A stretch of DNA of 64,000 nt. It comes from Gammaproteobacteria bacterium (lineage in GTDB: Bacteria > Pseudomonadota > Gammaproteobacteria > CAIRSR01). The notes under the pieces are model-generated. The model saw only the letters and a list, made by a program, of their open reading frames with translations. It had not been told where the DNA came from and did no database searches. The stretch lies in NCBI GenBank assembly GCA_963575655.1, contig CAUYTY010000195.1:1-64000 (forward strand), written 5' to 3'. Positions 1-7,874 of this stretch are shown piece after piece; within the stretch, counting starts at the first letter, position 1, and every line of letters starts with the position of its first letter. The translations under genes and the position numbers were made by a program.

Positions 1-84
1 GGAGTTAAGCATAACAACGGAATAATTCTCCCCCTCTCCTGTTAAGGAGAGGGGGGCGGGGGGTGAGGTTTCCGATAATGTCTA
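1..84. repeat. Hairpin repeat, copy A (cut by window edge)
   Basis: The 84 bases match 1713-1796 almost base for base, including a C/T-rich palindrome (CCCCTCTCCTGTTAAGGAGA region) and the terminal GGTTTCCGATAATGTCTA. The terminal 18 bases resemble the ends of the 101-bp MITEs at 1533 and 6462. The repeat ends exactly where GIY-YIG coding sequence begins, so it probably truncated that gene. Confidence 0.8.
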
Positions 85-492
85 CTGTCTAAGTCTGTTG
101 ATTTTGGTGGGCAACGCGGTATCTATATTTTATATGACCACCATACAGCAATTTATGTTGGTCGATCCGTAGATCGTCCTCTGGGACGCCGTATTTTTGA
201 ACATACGATAGATCGTCTCGCTAGTCGTTGGAATAGATTTTCATGGTTTGGATTATTGGATGTAACCAACGAAGGTAATTCGGTAGAAGTTTCCCTAAAA
301 GTTTCAATGCGATCTCTCACTGCAATGCTTGAAGCCTTACTTATTGAGACCCTTGAGCCCCCCCAAAATCGGAAACGGGGAGATGACTTTTCGGTTATAG
401 AGTACATTCAAGACATAGATCCAGAGCTGAAGGAGAGAGAGCTACAGAATACCCTTCGAGGAGTAGAACAGAAGTTGAGAGGGCAAGGTTGA
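85..492 (+). pseudogene. GIY-YIG nuclease family protein, 5'-truncated
   Basis: The frame is open from codon 79 after a stop at 76-78, but the first ATG is at 256, inside the protein. Translated upstream of that ATG it reads GGQRGIYILYD, then AIYVGRS, then RPLGRRIFEH, which are the GIY, YIG and conserved Arg motifs of the GIY-YIG fold. A C-terminal helical part (LIETLEPPQNRKRGDDF, then EYIQDIDPELKERELQ) follows and ends at TGA 490-492. The family is a small stand-alone nuclease-fold protein of unknown role. No start codon or ribosome site is visible, because repeat copy A abuts codon 85. I infer a 5' truncation by the repeat and probable loss of function, unless the repeat supplies a start. 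Confidence 0.8.
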
Positions 493-1114
493 TCCCGTAT
501 AAACTGAAGATTTTGTTAAGGAATGTTGGACTTACCACCACAAATCGTGGCGTTATCAAACCCAAAGAATACGACTTATGCAAGATGTAGCGTAATTAAA
601 TTAGGTATAACCTAAGTTGCCACCTAGCGCGCTTTTCTCCCCTCTCTCGGAGGGATAGGGGCTTTTTCGGTTCTCACCGCATAGGTGGCAACTTGGGTTA
701 AGTATAGATTTTGACCGAAAACAAGCCGTGGCGCATATTGCGGATTCAAACTCGAAGTGCAACTCTTGAATTAACAGTTAGTTGAGTGAGCGAGGTACTC
801 TAATTTCTGTATCAGACGAATCCTCGCAGCGTCAAGGGACCGTGGAATAAATGCGGTTGTGTCCTTGGTACGGCCTTATCGTGCCAAGGACACAATCGCG
901 TTTATGCCGCGAAAGCCCTTGATGCAACCATAAAAAATAAGCTTGTGGCAGGGGTGCCGGGAATTTTTTCCCCCGGCACCCTTGCCACCCGGCGAGGGTG
1001 GGTTTGACTTTTCTTATCAATGGTTCAAGACTTTTTCCTTGCCCGTGAGAAAATGGATCATTTGATCTAGCGGGCTACCACTTTTCTAACAATGCATTCC
1101 ATCGGAGGAACAAA
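493..1114. other. Non-coding stretch with two strong hairpins
   Basis: No gene is supported here. Besides R1 there is a long imperfect palindrome, arms 847-872 and 880-905 (26 bases, 3 mismatches), and a second one with arms 945-961 and 972-988 around GGTGCCGGG/CCCGGCACC. Neither is followed by a convincing U-tract on the plus strand. They look like remains of mobile DNA ends or folded RNA elements, not simple terminators. Confidence 0.5.
609..700. repeat. AACCCAAGTTG family inverted-repeat element R1
   Basis: Ends are inverted copies of AACCTAAGTTGCCACCTA; the interior holds a C/T-rich palindrome and the GCGCGCTTTTCTCCCC module. Same family as 12296-12389, 17288-17453, 35646-35739 and 58946-59036. 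No coding capacity. Confidence 0.8.
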
Positions 1115-1355
1115 ATGAATTACACGCATCTCACTCGTGATGAAAGATGCCAAATTTCGATTCTCAAAAAAGCCGGTAACACCCTTGGGGGCATCGCCGA
1201 CTTACTAGGCCGAAACAAGTCGACCATTAGCCGCGAACTGGCACGCAATGGTACTGACCTCGGCTATCAACCCGTTACAGCACAAGCACTTGCGGTGGAG
1301 CGTGGGGCTGCTTGTGCCAATGGACCTCGGATTTCCACGGATACCTGGACATTCG
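1115..1355 (+). pseudogene. IS30-family transposase, N-terminal fragment
   Basis: The start ATG at 1115 has a good ribosome site (GGAGG, 1104 region). The protein begins with the IS30 helix-turn-helix: YTHLTRDERCQISILKKAG, then IADLLGRNKSTISRELARN, then GYQPVTAQ. Full IS30 transposases are about 320-380 residues with a C-terminal DDE domain. Here the IS30-like sequence stops after about 80 codons (TDTWTF), precisely where the GGTGGTGCC end of another insertion element begins at 1356; the frame then runs to a stop at 1376-1378. The rest of the gene is not found on the far side of that element, so a deletion or rearrangement followed the insertion. Confidence 0.8.
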
Positions 1356-1487
1356 GGTGGTGCCTTACGTTGACCTAACCTACGCTACGACAAGAACATT
1401 CTATAATTCTGTCAGTTACAAAAAGTAATGCTGTTGTTTTACGAGCGTAGTGCGTATTTTTATTCTCAATTACTTGAGGTTAAAGTG

Positions 1488-1532
1488 ATGGCTGCACACC
1501 CAATTGAGGTATTTTGTTGTCGCAACGTAGAT
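1488..1532 (+). pseudogene. IS1/IS1595-type transposase, first 15 codons
   Basis: Reads MAAHPIEVFCCRNVD and then is cut by the MITE at 1533. HPIEVFCC is the usual beginning of a transposase group with an N-terminal zinc-binding motif (next Cys would follow within a few residues). It belongs with the C-terminal part at 2935-3553. Identification rests on my memory of the family and on the matching element ends. Confidence 0.55.
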
Positions 1533-1633
1533 TAGACCTTATCGGAAACCTCCTCATCACCCACCACAGTCAATATAAATCATGAGGTTGCGTTGTCCGG
1601 CAGAGCTAGGTAGGGGGTTTCCGATAAGGTCTA
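1533..1633. repeat. 101-bp MITE, copy 1
   Basis: It is identical as far as I can read to 6462-6562. Terminal inverted repeats are TAGACCTTATCGGAAACC at each end (18 bases perfect). It has no coding capacity. It lies directly after codon 15 of a transposase and directly before the hairpin repeat 1634-1796, whose own ends are variants of the same terminal sequence. Confidence 0.9.
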
Positions 1634-1796
1634 TTATCGGAAACCCAAAACCTCACCCCCCGCCCCCCTCTCCTTAACAGGAGAGGGGGAGATTTTTTGC
1701 CTGTTCCGTCCAGGAGTTAAGCATAACAACGGAATAATTCTCCCCCTCTCCTGTTAAGGAGAGGGGGCTGGGGGGTGAGGTTTCCGATAATGTCTA
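1634..1796. repeat. Large hairpin repeat (inverted pair, includes copy B)
   Basis: The segment 1634-1695 is roughly the inverted copy of 1713-1796, so the whole unit can fold into one long hairpin with ends TTATCGGAAACC and GGTTTCCGATAATGTCTA. The right half repeats bases 1-84 of the window. It is probably a second, related MITE family that uses the same type of ends as the 101-bp element. Confidence 0.75.
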
Positions 1797-1841
1797 TTGT
1801 TGTATATGACCGCATGGAACGGAATCACCACAATTAGGATG

Positions 1842-1969
1842 TGCCGTGTTTCGAGACACGCGACGCAGGAGCGTCGCGGGATGCATTCCCACGCGGAGCG
1901 TGGGAATGATGTAAAAACCGTCCCCTTTCCTCCCCGCCCTCAAGGGCGGGGTTTCTCGGGGACACTGAT
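1842..1969. repeat. Tandem small hairpins, last one shared with 12048-12088
   Basis: Three palindromes follow each other: GCGACGCAGGAGCGTCGC, then ATTCCCACGCGGAGCGTGGGAAT (about 1883-1905), then CCCCGCCCTCAAGGGCGGGG (1932-1951). On the minus strand the last one reads CATCAGTGTCCCCGAGAAAC followed by the GC hairpin. The same 40 bases, slightly diverged, occur on the plus strand at 12048-12088. Its look recalls the right-end hairpins of IS200/IS605-type elements, but no TnpB is present. Confidence 0.5.
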
Positions 1970-2563
1970 GAACGATCCAGACACCATCTAATACCCGTTG
2001 GATGCCTGCTTTATTTTTCGCATACATATTCGTCCTACGTCGATAAGCGGAACAACGACTCCTTATGGATGCATTAAACGCATCAGCGTGGTTGGCGTGG
2101 ATTTCCTTATTGGTAATGTTTTGGAGGGTTTGAGGATGTTCCGCGTGGGGTGTTTCGTATTTAGAACGTTTCCGGCCTCGCTTACGATTTTGTCTTCCCT
2201 TATTTTTAATTCTTATTTTAATTCCTTCGCGAAGTACTTTGGGTGGTCGTCCACGACGTCCGGAACGAAATACCTCGTGACAGATTTCGAATAATAAACT
2301 TCCATAACGGCGTTCACCGTCCGTAATTAATGTAACGTTGCCTGTCTGCTCGATCACGTTTCTAACCATCTGTACAGCATAGAAAAATAATGTACGATCT
2401 TTTTTCCGTACCCCAGTACCCAAATAAAACGACTGGCACGTTCCATCAACATAATCGTCCATCCTTCGCACTCTTCCACTGGTACATTCTTATTTGCTTT
2501 TGTGTATAGCTCATCTCCCTCAATCACTTGAGAAATAAACGTGTGTACCAATACATAGATCAT
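1965..2563 (-). pseudogene. IS1-like transposase with -1 frameshift site, partial
   Basis: Two overlapping minus-strand frames together give one DDE-type transposase: GDELYTKANKNVP, then GWTIMLMERASRFIW, frameshift, then VTLITDGERRYGSLLFEIC, then NKEIHANHADAFNASIR, then SAYRRRTNMYAKNKAG. The frames change at about 2394-2405, where the coding strand reads GGA AAA AAG, i.e. the canonical slippery heptamer A AAA AAG in the correct phase for a -1 shift, which is how IS1-family transposases are made. The N-terminal DNA-binding part that should precede GDELYTK is missing or unrecognisable (only MIYVLVHTFISQVIE), and the C-terminus runs into the hairpin repeat 1842-1969. I therefore call it a remnant, despite the intact shift signal. 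Confidence 0.7.
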
Positions 2564-2934
2564 TAAGGTTTCCTTTAGATCTGAGAATTTTATTTCCTAT
2601 TTCAATAACGTGTTTCTTGCTATTTCAAAAACTCGACACGCCGCATTAAAGCCAATTCACTCGCTTCGTGCCTGGAGTACTTTTGCGATCAAACTTATGG
2701 GGTTTCTATATTTTCCATAAATGTCCCTTTTGTCTCTGAAAAGATATTATGGCAGTTTTTACGTTCATAAAGACTCCTTCTTCCATTGTTGGCTGTATTA
2801 TAAGTTCTAGAGACGATACAGTCTTCCGAATTGCAACGAGGGTAATGAATTTTAGATGAAATTATTATTCTCTTTTAAACTAGTGCAAATGGAATGATTT
2901 ATATATTGAGGATATAATATAACATTTTCAGCAG
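2564..2934. other. AT-rich stretch without recognisable gene
   Basis: No open frame of interest and no repeat shared with the rest of the window. Base composition is clearly lower in GC than the surrounding chromosome, in keeping with inserted or decaying mobile DNA. Confidence 0.5.
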
Positions 2935-3553
2935 GTTATAGCAAGAATCAAAATAGACCAGTGCCAAATGGAGTTTTGTGTTCAAAAAGATAAGAATCAT
3001 ACTTTAGAAGAGGAGGAGTATGGAGATAATTGAGATCATGTCGCTGTTGATTCTGAAACTCGATTGGTATTGTCTGTAGTGCCAGGGAAGCGTACGGCGG
3101 GAAACTGTCTCCAAGTGGTTGAAGACAGTTAGGAAACGTACTAATGGAAGGACTGATTTGTTACTTACGTCCGATGAGCATACTCCTTACCAAACAGCGA
3201 TTGAGAAAGTTTACACAACCGAAGTAGTACAGCCTAAACGACCAGGACCAGGTCGTCCTTCAAATCCAAAGCGAGTCATGCCAAGTGACTTGTGCGTCGC
3301 CGTTCGTAAAATTCGTGAGAAGGGGCGAGTTGTGGATGTGAAACGAACTGTGGTCTTCGGTACTCTGGGTTATTGATCTTGTGGTTGGTACGCTCAACAG
3401 TCCGCTCCTTTATCAATGCTTCATTCATCTTTTCAGGATGATCGTGGAAAATGGAAAGATCGAGCACCAGCCGTGGCCGCTGGTTTTGCCAATCATATCA
3501 GGACAGTTCATGAGTGAATTTCCTTTCCGGCTCTGCCAGTTAGGTCAACGTAA
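2935..3553 (+). pseudogene. IS1/IS1595-type transposase, decayed C-terminal part
   Basis: Across several frames the DNA still reads WSFVFKK, then DHVAVDSETRLVLSVVPGKR, then KRTNGRTDLLLTSDEHTPYQ, then PKRPGPGRP, then IREKGRVVDV, then (after a deletion of the catalytic middle) DDRGKWKDRAPAVAAGFANH and ISFPALPVRST with stop TAA at 3551-3553. Lesions seen: a Trp codon changed to TGA near 3030, an early stop near 3130, a frameshift near 2965, a stop before ISFPALP, and loss of the segment with the usual ERNNGTDR motif. The ending is shared with 54124-54250, which shows it is the true C-terminus of this element. Confidence 0.7.
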
Positions 3554-3564
3554 GGCACCACCAG

Positions 3565-5415
3565 ATGATGACACCAATCAAAATTGCAAATTGTTCTATT
3601 GGTCCAGGATATCCGGTCTACTTGGTTGCCGAATTGTCCGCTAACCACAATGGTTGCCTCGAACGTGCCTTGGAGCTGATTCGCGCCGCACGGGCCGCAG
3701 GAGCGGATGCGGTGAAGCTGCAAACCTATACCGCCGATACTCTCACTCTGGATAGCAGCGGAGACCTATTTACCATTCGCGGTGGGACCCCGTGGGATGG
3801 TCGTACCCTACATGCCCTCTATCGGGAGGCTGCGACCCCTTGGGAATGGTACCCACACTTAGCAGCCGAGGCTGCCGCACAGGGACTGTCGTTGTTTTCC
3901 TCGCCATTTGACGCCACTGCGGTGGATTTCCTGGAGACTCAAGGCGCCCCTGCCTATAAGGTGGCGTCCTTTGAATTGGTGGATTTGCCGCTGATCCGGC
4001 GCATTGCTGCTACCGGTAAACCGATGATTCTCTCTACCGGTATGGCCACCTTTGAAGAGATCGAAGAAGCGGTAATTACTGCGCGCACTGCTGGGGCGCG
4101 CGACCTCATTTTGCTGAAATGCACCAGTGCCTATCCCGCTCCACCCGCAGAGATGCACCTGCGTACCCTCCCCCACCTTGCCGCCACTTTTGGCGTACCG
4201 GTGGGACTCTCCGACCATACCCTGGGTATCACCATACCCATCGCCGCCGTGGCCCTGGGGGCCTGCCTGATCGAAAAACATCTCACGCTGTCTCGTGCTG
4301 AGGGTGGAGTAGACGCAGCTTTCTCCCTCGAACCCGGAGAATTTCGAGCCATGGCGGAGGCAGTACGCACTGCGGAGCAGGCCTTAGGTGAGGTGCAATA
4401 TACCCTGACCGCTGCCGAGGAACGCAACCGAGTTTTTCGTAGATCGTTGTTTGTGGTGCGTGAATTACGTTGCGGTGAACCTTTTACCCTGGACAATGTG
4501 CGTTCCATTCGTCCTGGTTACGGTCTACATACCCGCTACCTGAACAAGATCCTGAACTGCCCAGCCACCCGGGACATCCCGCGTGGCACCCCGTTGGACT
4601 GGTCTTTGGTCGGTAATCGCGATTTGTTTAGACCTATTGCCCGCGTCGTAGGGGTAATCCAGGCCCGCTTGGGGTCTACCCGCCTGCCGCGCAAGGTCCT
4701 TGCTGACCTTCAGGGACAACCCATGATCGGACGTATCCTAGAACGGGTTGCCTTGGCCAAGCGCGTACATGCCACGGTCATTGCTACGACCACCGACCCC
4801 TCCGACGATGCGCTGGTCGAGTATGCCCAACACGCCGGGGTAGGTTGTCACCGTGGCCCCGTCGATGACCTCGCTACGCGCCTTTACGGCGCCGCCCAGG
4901 CCTTTGAAGCTGATGTGATCGTGCGGGTGTGGGGCGATTGTCCCTGTGTCGATCCCGCAATTATCGATGAGGCCCTAGAACACCTTTTAACCGAGGATTT
5001 GGATTACATCAGCAATTCCATTGCCGCAGGTCGCACTTATCCCTATGGTCTGGACTTTGAGATCTATCGAACCACGCTACTGGAACGTCTATGTGCAACC
5101 ACGATCGATCCTTTCTACCGAGAGTTTCCTTTCGAGTGGGTAATGGCACACCGTGCCAAATTACGCATGGGGATCTTGCGTCTGGCAGAGGATTGGTCCC
5201 ATATTCACCTTACCGTGGACTATCACGAGGATCTTGCGCTGGTGCGCGAGGTCTATCAGGCCCTATACCAATCTGGTAGTGCCTTTGGATGGCGTCAGGC
5301 CGTAGATTGGTTGGTACAACAACCGGAATTGACCCGTGACGTAGCCAACCTGACGCGCAATCCCGAGTACCATCAAAAATCTGCCGAACACCAGCATCGG
5401 CAAGATGCAACATAA
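3565..5415 (+). CDS. SpsE-SpsF fusion: N-acylneuraminate synthase-like plus cytidylyltransferase-like
   Basis: A 616-residue fusion. Residues about 1-285 form a NeuB/SpsE-type synthase, which condenses phosphoenolpyruvate with an amino sugar to make a nonulosonic acid: SANHNG, KLQTYTADTLTL, STGMATFEEI, KCTSAYPAP, GLSDHTLG and EKHLTL are all present. Residues about 290-350 form the SAF domain (RRSLFVV to DIPRGTPL). Residues about 358-600 are an SpsF-type nucleotidyltransferase (GVIQARLGSTRLPRKVL, RVWGDCPCVDP). In Bacillus spsE and spsF are separate neighbours in the spore-coat polysaccharide cluster; here they are one protein, suggesting coupled synthesis and activation of an acidic sugar. No other genes of such a pathway are nearby. 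ATG 3565 lies 3 bases after the end of the insertion element at 3562, and no Shine-Dalgarno is visible. Confidence 0.85.
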   Translation: MMTPIKIANCSIGPGYPVYLVAELSANHNGCLERALELIRAARAAGADAVKLQTYTADTLTLDSSGDLFTIRGGTPWDGRTLHALYREAATPWEWYPHLAAEAAAQGLSLFSSPFDATAVDFLETQGAPAYKVASFELVDLPLIRRIAATGKPMILSTGMATFEEIEEAVITARTAGARDLILLKCTSAYPAPPAEMHLRTLPHLAATFGVPVGLSDHTLGITIPIAAVALGACLIEKHLTLSRAEGGVDAAFSLEPGEFRAMAEAVRTAEQALGEVQYTLTAAEERNRVFRRSLFVVRELRCGEPFTLDNVRSIRPGYGLHTRYLNKILNCPATRDIPRGTPLDWSLVGNRDLFRPIARVVGVIQARLGSTRLPRKVLADLQGQPMIGRILERVALAKRVHATVIATTTDPSDDALVEYAQHAGVGCHRGPVDDLATRLYGAAQAFEADVIVRVWGDCPCVDPAIIDEALEHLLTEDLDYISNSIAAGRTYPYGLDFEIYRTTLLERLCATTIDPFYREFPFEWVMAHRAKLRMGILRLAEDWSHIHLTVDYHEDLALVREVYQALYQSGSAFGWRQAVDWLVQQPELTRDVANLTRNPEYHQKSAEHQHRQDAT

Positions 5416-5450
5416 TCATTAGCGATTATTGAAAACCCCTGGCGTTAATT

Positions 5451-5470
5451 AACCCAAGTTGCTACCTACA
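5451..5470. repeat. Solo end of the AACCCAAGTTG repeat family (R2)
   Basis: AACCCAAGTTGCTACCTA stands alone just after the fusion gene; no matching inverted end is seen before the IS66 remnant. Confidence 0.55.
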
Positions 5471-5604
5471 AGGGCGGTTTAACCATCCTACGGATAATTG
5501 AGTCATCCATGGTGAAACAAGTCTATCTTATTAGGATAATGCCATGAGTGACTGCTCAGGAGGCCGCAGGTCGCAGTGTGGGTCTGCGAGCCGGATGGAT
5601 TATC

Positions 5605-5904
5605 TCAATCAAGGCGAGGTTGAGGGACGTTACCCTGAAAAGTCTGGACGAGGGCAAGAAAAGGATTAGCGCCCTGCTTGCGCAGGGTATCGAGATAAGA
5701 ACGGATGGTGCAGAAGGACTGAGCACCCGCAAAAGTGCGAAAGCAGCCTGAAACCTTCTGCTTCACCTTGGGCATGCGCACGGCCTGCTCGGCGAGGTTG
5801 TTGGTAAACTTCGCCGTCAACTCCACAACGCGCGCATACAACGACCGGAGCAGATCGTCTTTCTCCGCAGCATTGAGTTGGTCAAGATCGGGCATTGGTT
5901 CCAT
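5605..5904 (-). pseudogene. IS66 TnpC transposase with large internal deletion
   Basis: The 99-residue frame joins the TnpC start (PDLDQLNAAEKDDLLRSLYA, leucine-zipper region, residues 4-31) directly to the TnpC end (FTNNLAEQAVRMPKVKQKVS, then CFRTFAGAQSF, then IRSYLDTLRKQG). Full TnpC is about 450-520 residues, so roughly 400 residues including most of the DDE core are gone, in frame. It cannot be a working transposase. It could only act as a DNA-binding or dimerising fragment, for which there is no evidence. Confidence 0.85.
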
Positions 5905-5948
5905 GTCCGCCTTTATCTCATCATTCAGCCGTTGTTAACACCCGGAAA

Positions 5949-6460
5949 AACACGAGATGTTTCAAAGCGCAGGAGAGAAGGGCGAGCCTCATTCAGATCC
6001 AGAGGATCATCCGCGTGTCCGTGCTAATAAGAAACCCGGCATAGGAACGCTGGCAACGGATCGTCCACCAATTCAGGGGGTTGTTGGTAGGGGGAGCGGA
6101 CAAATCCGGTTAACTGTTTGCGAAAACACTCAGCAAAAAACGATTCAACCAGAAGTGGGTATAAAAACAAAAACCAGAACAACTTTTTATACCGATGAAT
6201 CGTCAGCGTACAATAAAGTTAGGAAATCAGGAAGAAAACATGGAGCAGAATGTGCCATTCTCGTCATGAATATGTCTGTGATGATGATGGTGATGGCATA
6301 AGGGAAGTGCATTGCAATACCATGGAGGGGTATCTGGACTGGATTACGTAATCTTTTGCGCCCGTTCCGTGGTATCCATAAATATTATCTTCCTTGCTAC
6401 GTTGCTATGTTTGAATGGGCACATAATCTCAAGCATATAACTGGTGAATTCCTGAGAATA
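5949..6460 (+). pseudogene. ISXO2/IS1595-like transposase remnant
   Basis: Reading through two frameshifts (near 6252 and 6330) gives EMFQSAGEKGEPHSDPED, then NKKPGIGTLATDRPPIQGVV, then FYTDESSAYN, then DDDGDGIREVHCNTMEG, then WTGLRNLLRPFRGIHKYYL, then YVAMFEWAHNLK. These are the order and motifs of the ISXO2-like DDE domain, with the D of TDESSAYN and the late VHCNTMEG/LRPFRG region. The N-terminal zinc and DNA-binding part is missing, cut at the junction with the IS66 remnant. The 3' end is cut by the 101-bp MITE at 6462; a short open continuation ending at TGA 6596-6598 follows it. Confidence 0.8.
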
Positions 6461-6461
6461 T

Positions 6462-6562
6462 TAGACCTTATCGGAAACCTCCTCATCACCCACCACAGTC
6501 AATATAAATCATGAGGTTGCGTTGTCCGGCAGAGCTAGGTAGGGGGTTTCCGATAAGGTCTA
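6462..6562. repeat. 101-bp MITE, copy 2
   Basis: Same sequence as 1533-1633, with perfect 18-base terminal inverted repeats (TAGACCTTATCGGAAACC). Flanked by TA on each side when the outer T is counted as element. It interrupts the 3' end of the ISXO2-like transposase. Confidence 0.9.
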
Positions 6563-6966
6563 TTGATGATACCTGCTTTCATCTCGTTGCAAACATGAGC
6601 GTCAGCTTTTGGTTTCCGAGTTTTCGGAAGGGAATCCAGGATATTCACGTATATTGCGTACTTAATTAGCCGCCTTCGTGGCGAAGTCGGCAGGCAGGAA
6701 CTCCCCTTGTAGCTCGTTCTCGTGGCATACTCCCCGGTCGAGGGGGCGTTGTCCTAGTGAAATACGGATTGTCGCCGCCTATCTCTTTGAAAAAGAGTAG
6801 AAATTGACGTAACTCTGGGCCGCATCAAGTCGCTCAGTTGGGATGTGTAACGTCACCAACTTTTCGTTGGTCCCATGGGTGCGCCGGTTAGCTTATCGTT
6901 ATGTATTGAGGAACGATATTTGCCTCAGAATGTCGTTCTAGCCCCCGTCCTGTTAGGAAGCTCTTC
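6563..6966. other. Non-coding region upstream of pssA
   Basis: No gene. In many gammaproteobacteria ilvC or other ilv genes precede pssA-leuA; nothing of ilvC is readable here. A small palindrome GCCGCCTTCGTGGCG sits at about 6670. GTCGCCGCCTA at about 6770 repeats 11 bases that also precede the omega-RNA scaffold at 21000-21011. Confidence 0.4.
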
Positions 6967-7776
6967 ATGCAAGACCCTCTAGCATCTCCCCCCCCGGCCT
7001 CGCCTCCCGAAACACCGCGCCGTCCCCGTGGAATTTATTTGATCCCTAATCTTTTCACGACGGCTGCCTTATTTTTTGGTTTCTTCGCTATCGTTAGCGC
7101 GATGCGCGGACGTTTTGAGTCGGCAGCGATAGGTATTTTCGTGGCCATGGTTTGTGACAGTTTGGACGGGCGGGTAGCGCGTTTGACTCACACTCAGACC
7201 GCCTTTGGCGCCGAATACGACAGCCTCTCGGATATGGTTTCCTTTGGCCTGGCACCTGCCCTAGTCATCTACGAATGGTCGTTGCAAGGTATGGGTAAAC
7301 TCGGCTGGCTTGCCTCATTTATCTACGCTGCGGCAACAGCCCTACGTTTGGCAAGGTTCAATACCCAGTTGGGTGTCGCGGACAAGCGTTATTTCCAAGG
7401 TCTACCCAGTCCTTCGGCGGCGGCGATCGTCGCCGGGTTAGTGTGGGTAGGGGTGGACTACGGAATGCTAGGAGCCGAATTACAGGTGCCAGCGGCCATT
7501 TTGACGGTAATTGCCGGCCTGCTGATGGTGAGCAATGTCCGTTACAACAGTTTCAAAGAACCGAATTTCCGTGGTAAGGTTCCTTTTGTGGCGCTACTGT
7601 TGGTGGTGCTCACCTTTGTTGCTATCGCTATTCATCCGCCGCAGATGCTCTTCGCGGGATTCCTGCTCTACGCGATCTCCGGTCCGGTATTGACCCTGAT
7701 CTATTTACGTCGCCGTCGAATTACCCGTCGCCAGGGTCAGCCATTAGCTGATTCCAATAACGACCCCTCCTTGTAG
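6967..7776 (+). CDS. pssA: CDP-diacylglycerol--serine O-phosphatidyltransferase
   Basis: A 269-residue integral membrane enzyme that makes phosphatidylserine from CDP-diacylglycerol and serine, the first step to phosphatidylethanolamine. The CDP-alcohol phosphotransferase motif DG-x2-AR-x8-G-x3-D-x3-D is complete at residues about 61-84 (DGRVAR, then G, AEYD, SLSD). About six to eight hydrophobic segments follow (YLIPNLFTTAALFFGFFAIV first). A proline-rich cytosolic start (residues 1-20) precedes the first segment. ATG 6967 has AGGAAG 5-10 bases upstream. It is followed by leuA on the same strand after 98 bases, the usual gammaproteobacterial order. Confidence 0.93.
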   Translation: MQDPLASPPPASPPETPRRPRGIYLIPNLFTTAALFFGFFAIVSAMRGRFESAAIGIFVAMVCDSLDGRVARLTHTQTAFGAEYDSLSDMVSFGLAPALVIYEWSLQGMGKLGWLASFIYAAATALRLARFNTQLGVADKRYFQGLPSPSAAAIVAGLVWVGVDYGMLGAELQVPAAILTVIAGLLMVSNVRYNSFKEPNFRGKVPFVALLLVVLTFVAIAIHPPQMLFAGFLLYAISGPVLTLIYLRRRRITRRQGQPLADSNNDPSL

Positions 7777-7874
7777 GCGTTGAATTGGCTTTCGATGAAA
7801 GATAATATACAAAAGATGTTTCATAGTGGTATGTTAGTACTGTTTTCTTTCTGTTATCACGGGATAACTTAACC

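Larger units (their letters stand above)
1356..3562 (+). mobile_element. IS1/IS1595-type element, decayed, with nested insertions
   Basis: The left end GGTGGTGCCTTACGTTGACC (1356-1375) and the right end, its inverted copy finishing GGCACCACC at 3562, bound 2.2 kb. A third copy of this end lies at 54124. The ends resemble IS1-family ends in starting GGTGxTGC. The element's own transposase is split: start and zinc-ribbon-like beginning at 1488-1532, remainder at about 2935-3553. Between them lie a 101-bp MITE, a hairpin repeat and an IS1-like transposase fragment. Flanks (GGACATTCG on the left, AGATGATGA on the right) do not match, so no target duplication survives. Confidence 0.7.

Noticed and set aside
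1965-2563. A complete, active IS1-like element
   Set aside because: The DNA-binding N-terminal part is missing and the 3' end runs into an unrelated hairpin repeat, despite the good frameshift site.
5548-5751. Plus-strand open frame over the IS66 remnant
   Set aside because: It is the complement of clear IS66 TnpC coding sequence.
6563-6966. A leftover of ilvC or an attenuator before pssA-leuA
   Set aside because: No ilvC-like codons and no leader peptide rich in branched-chain codons could be read.
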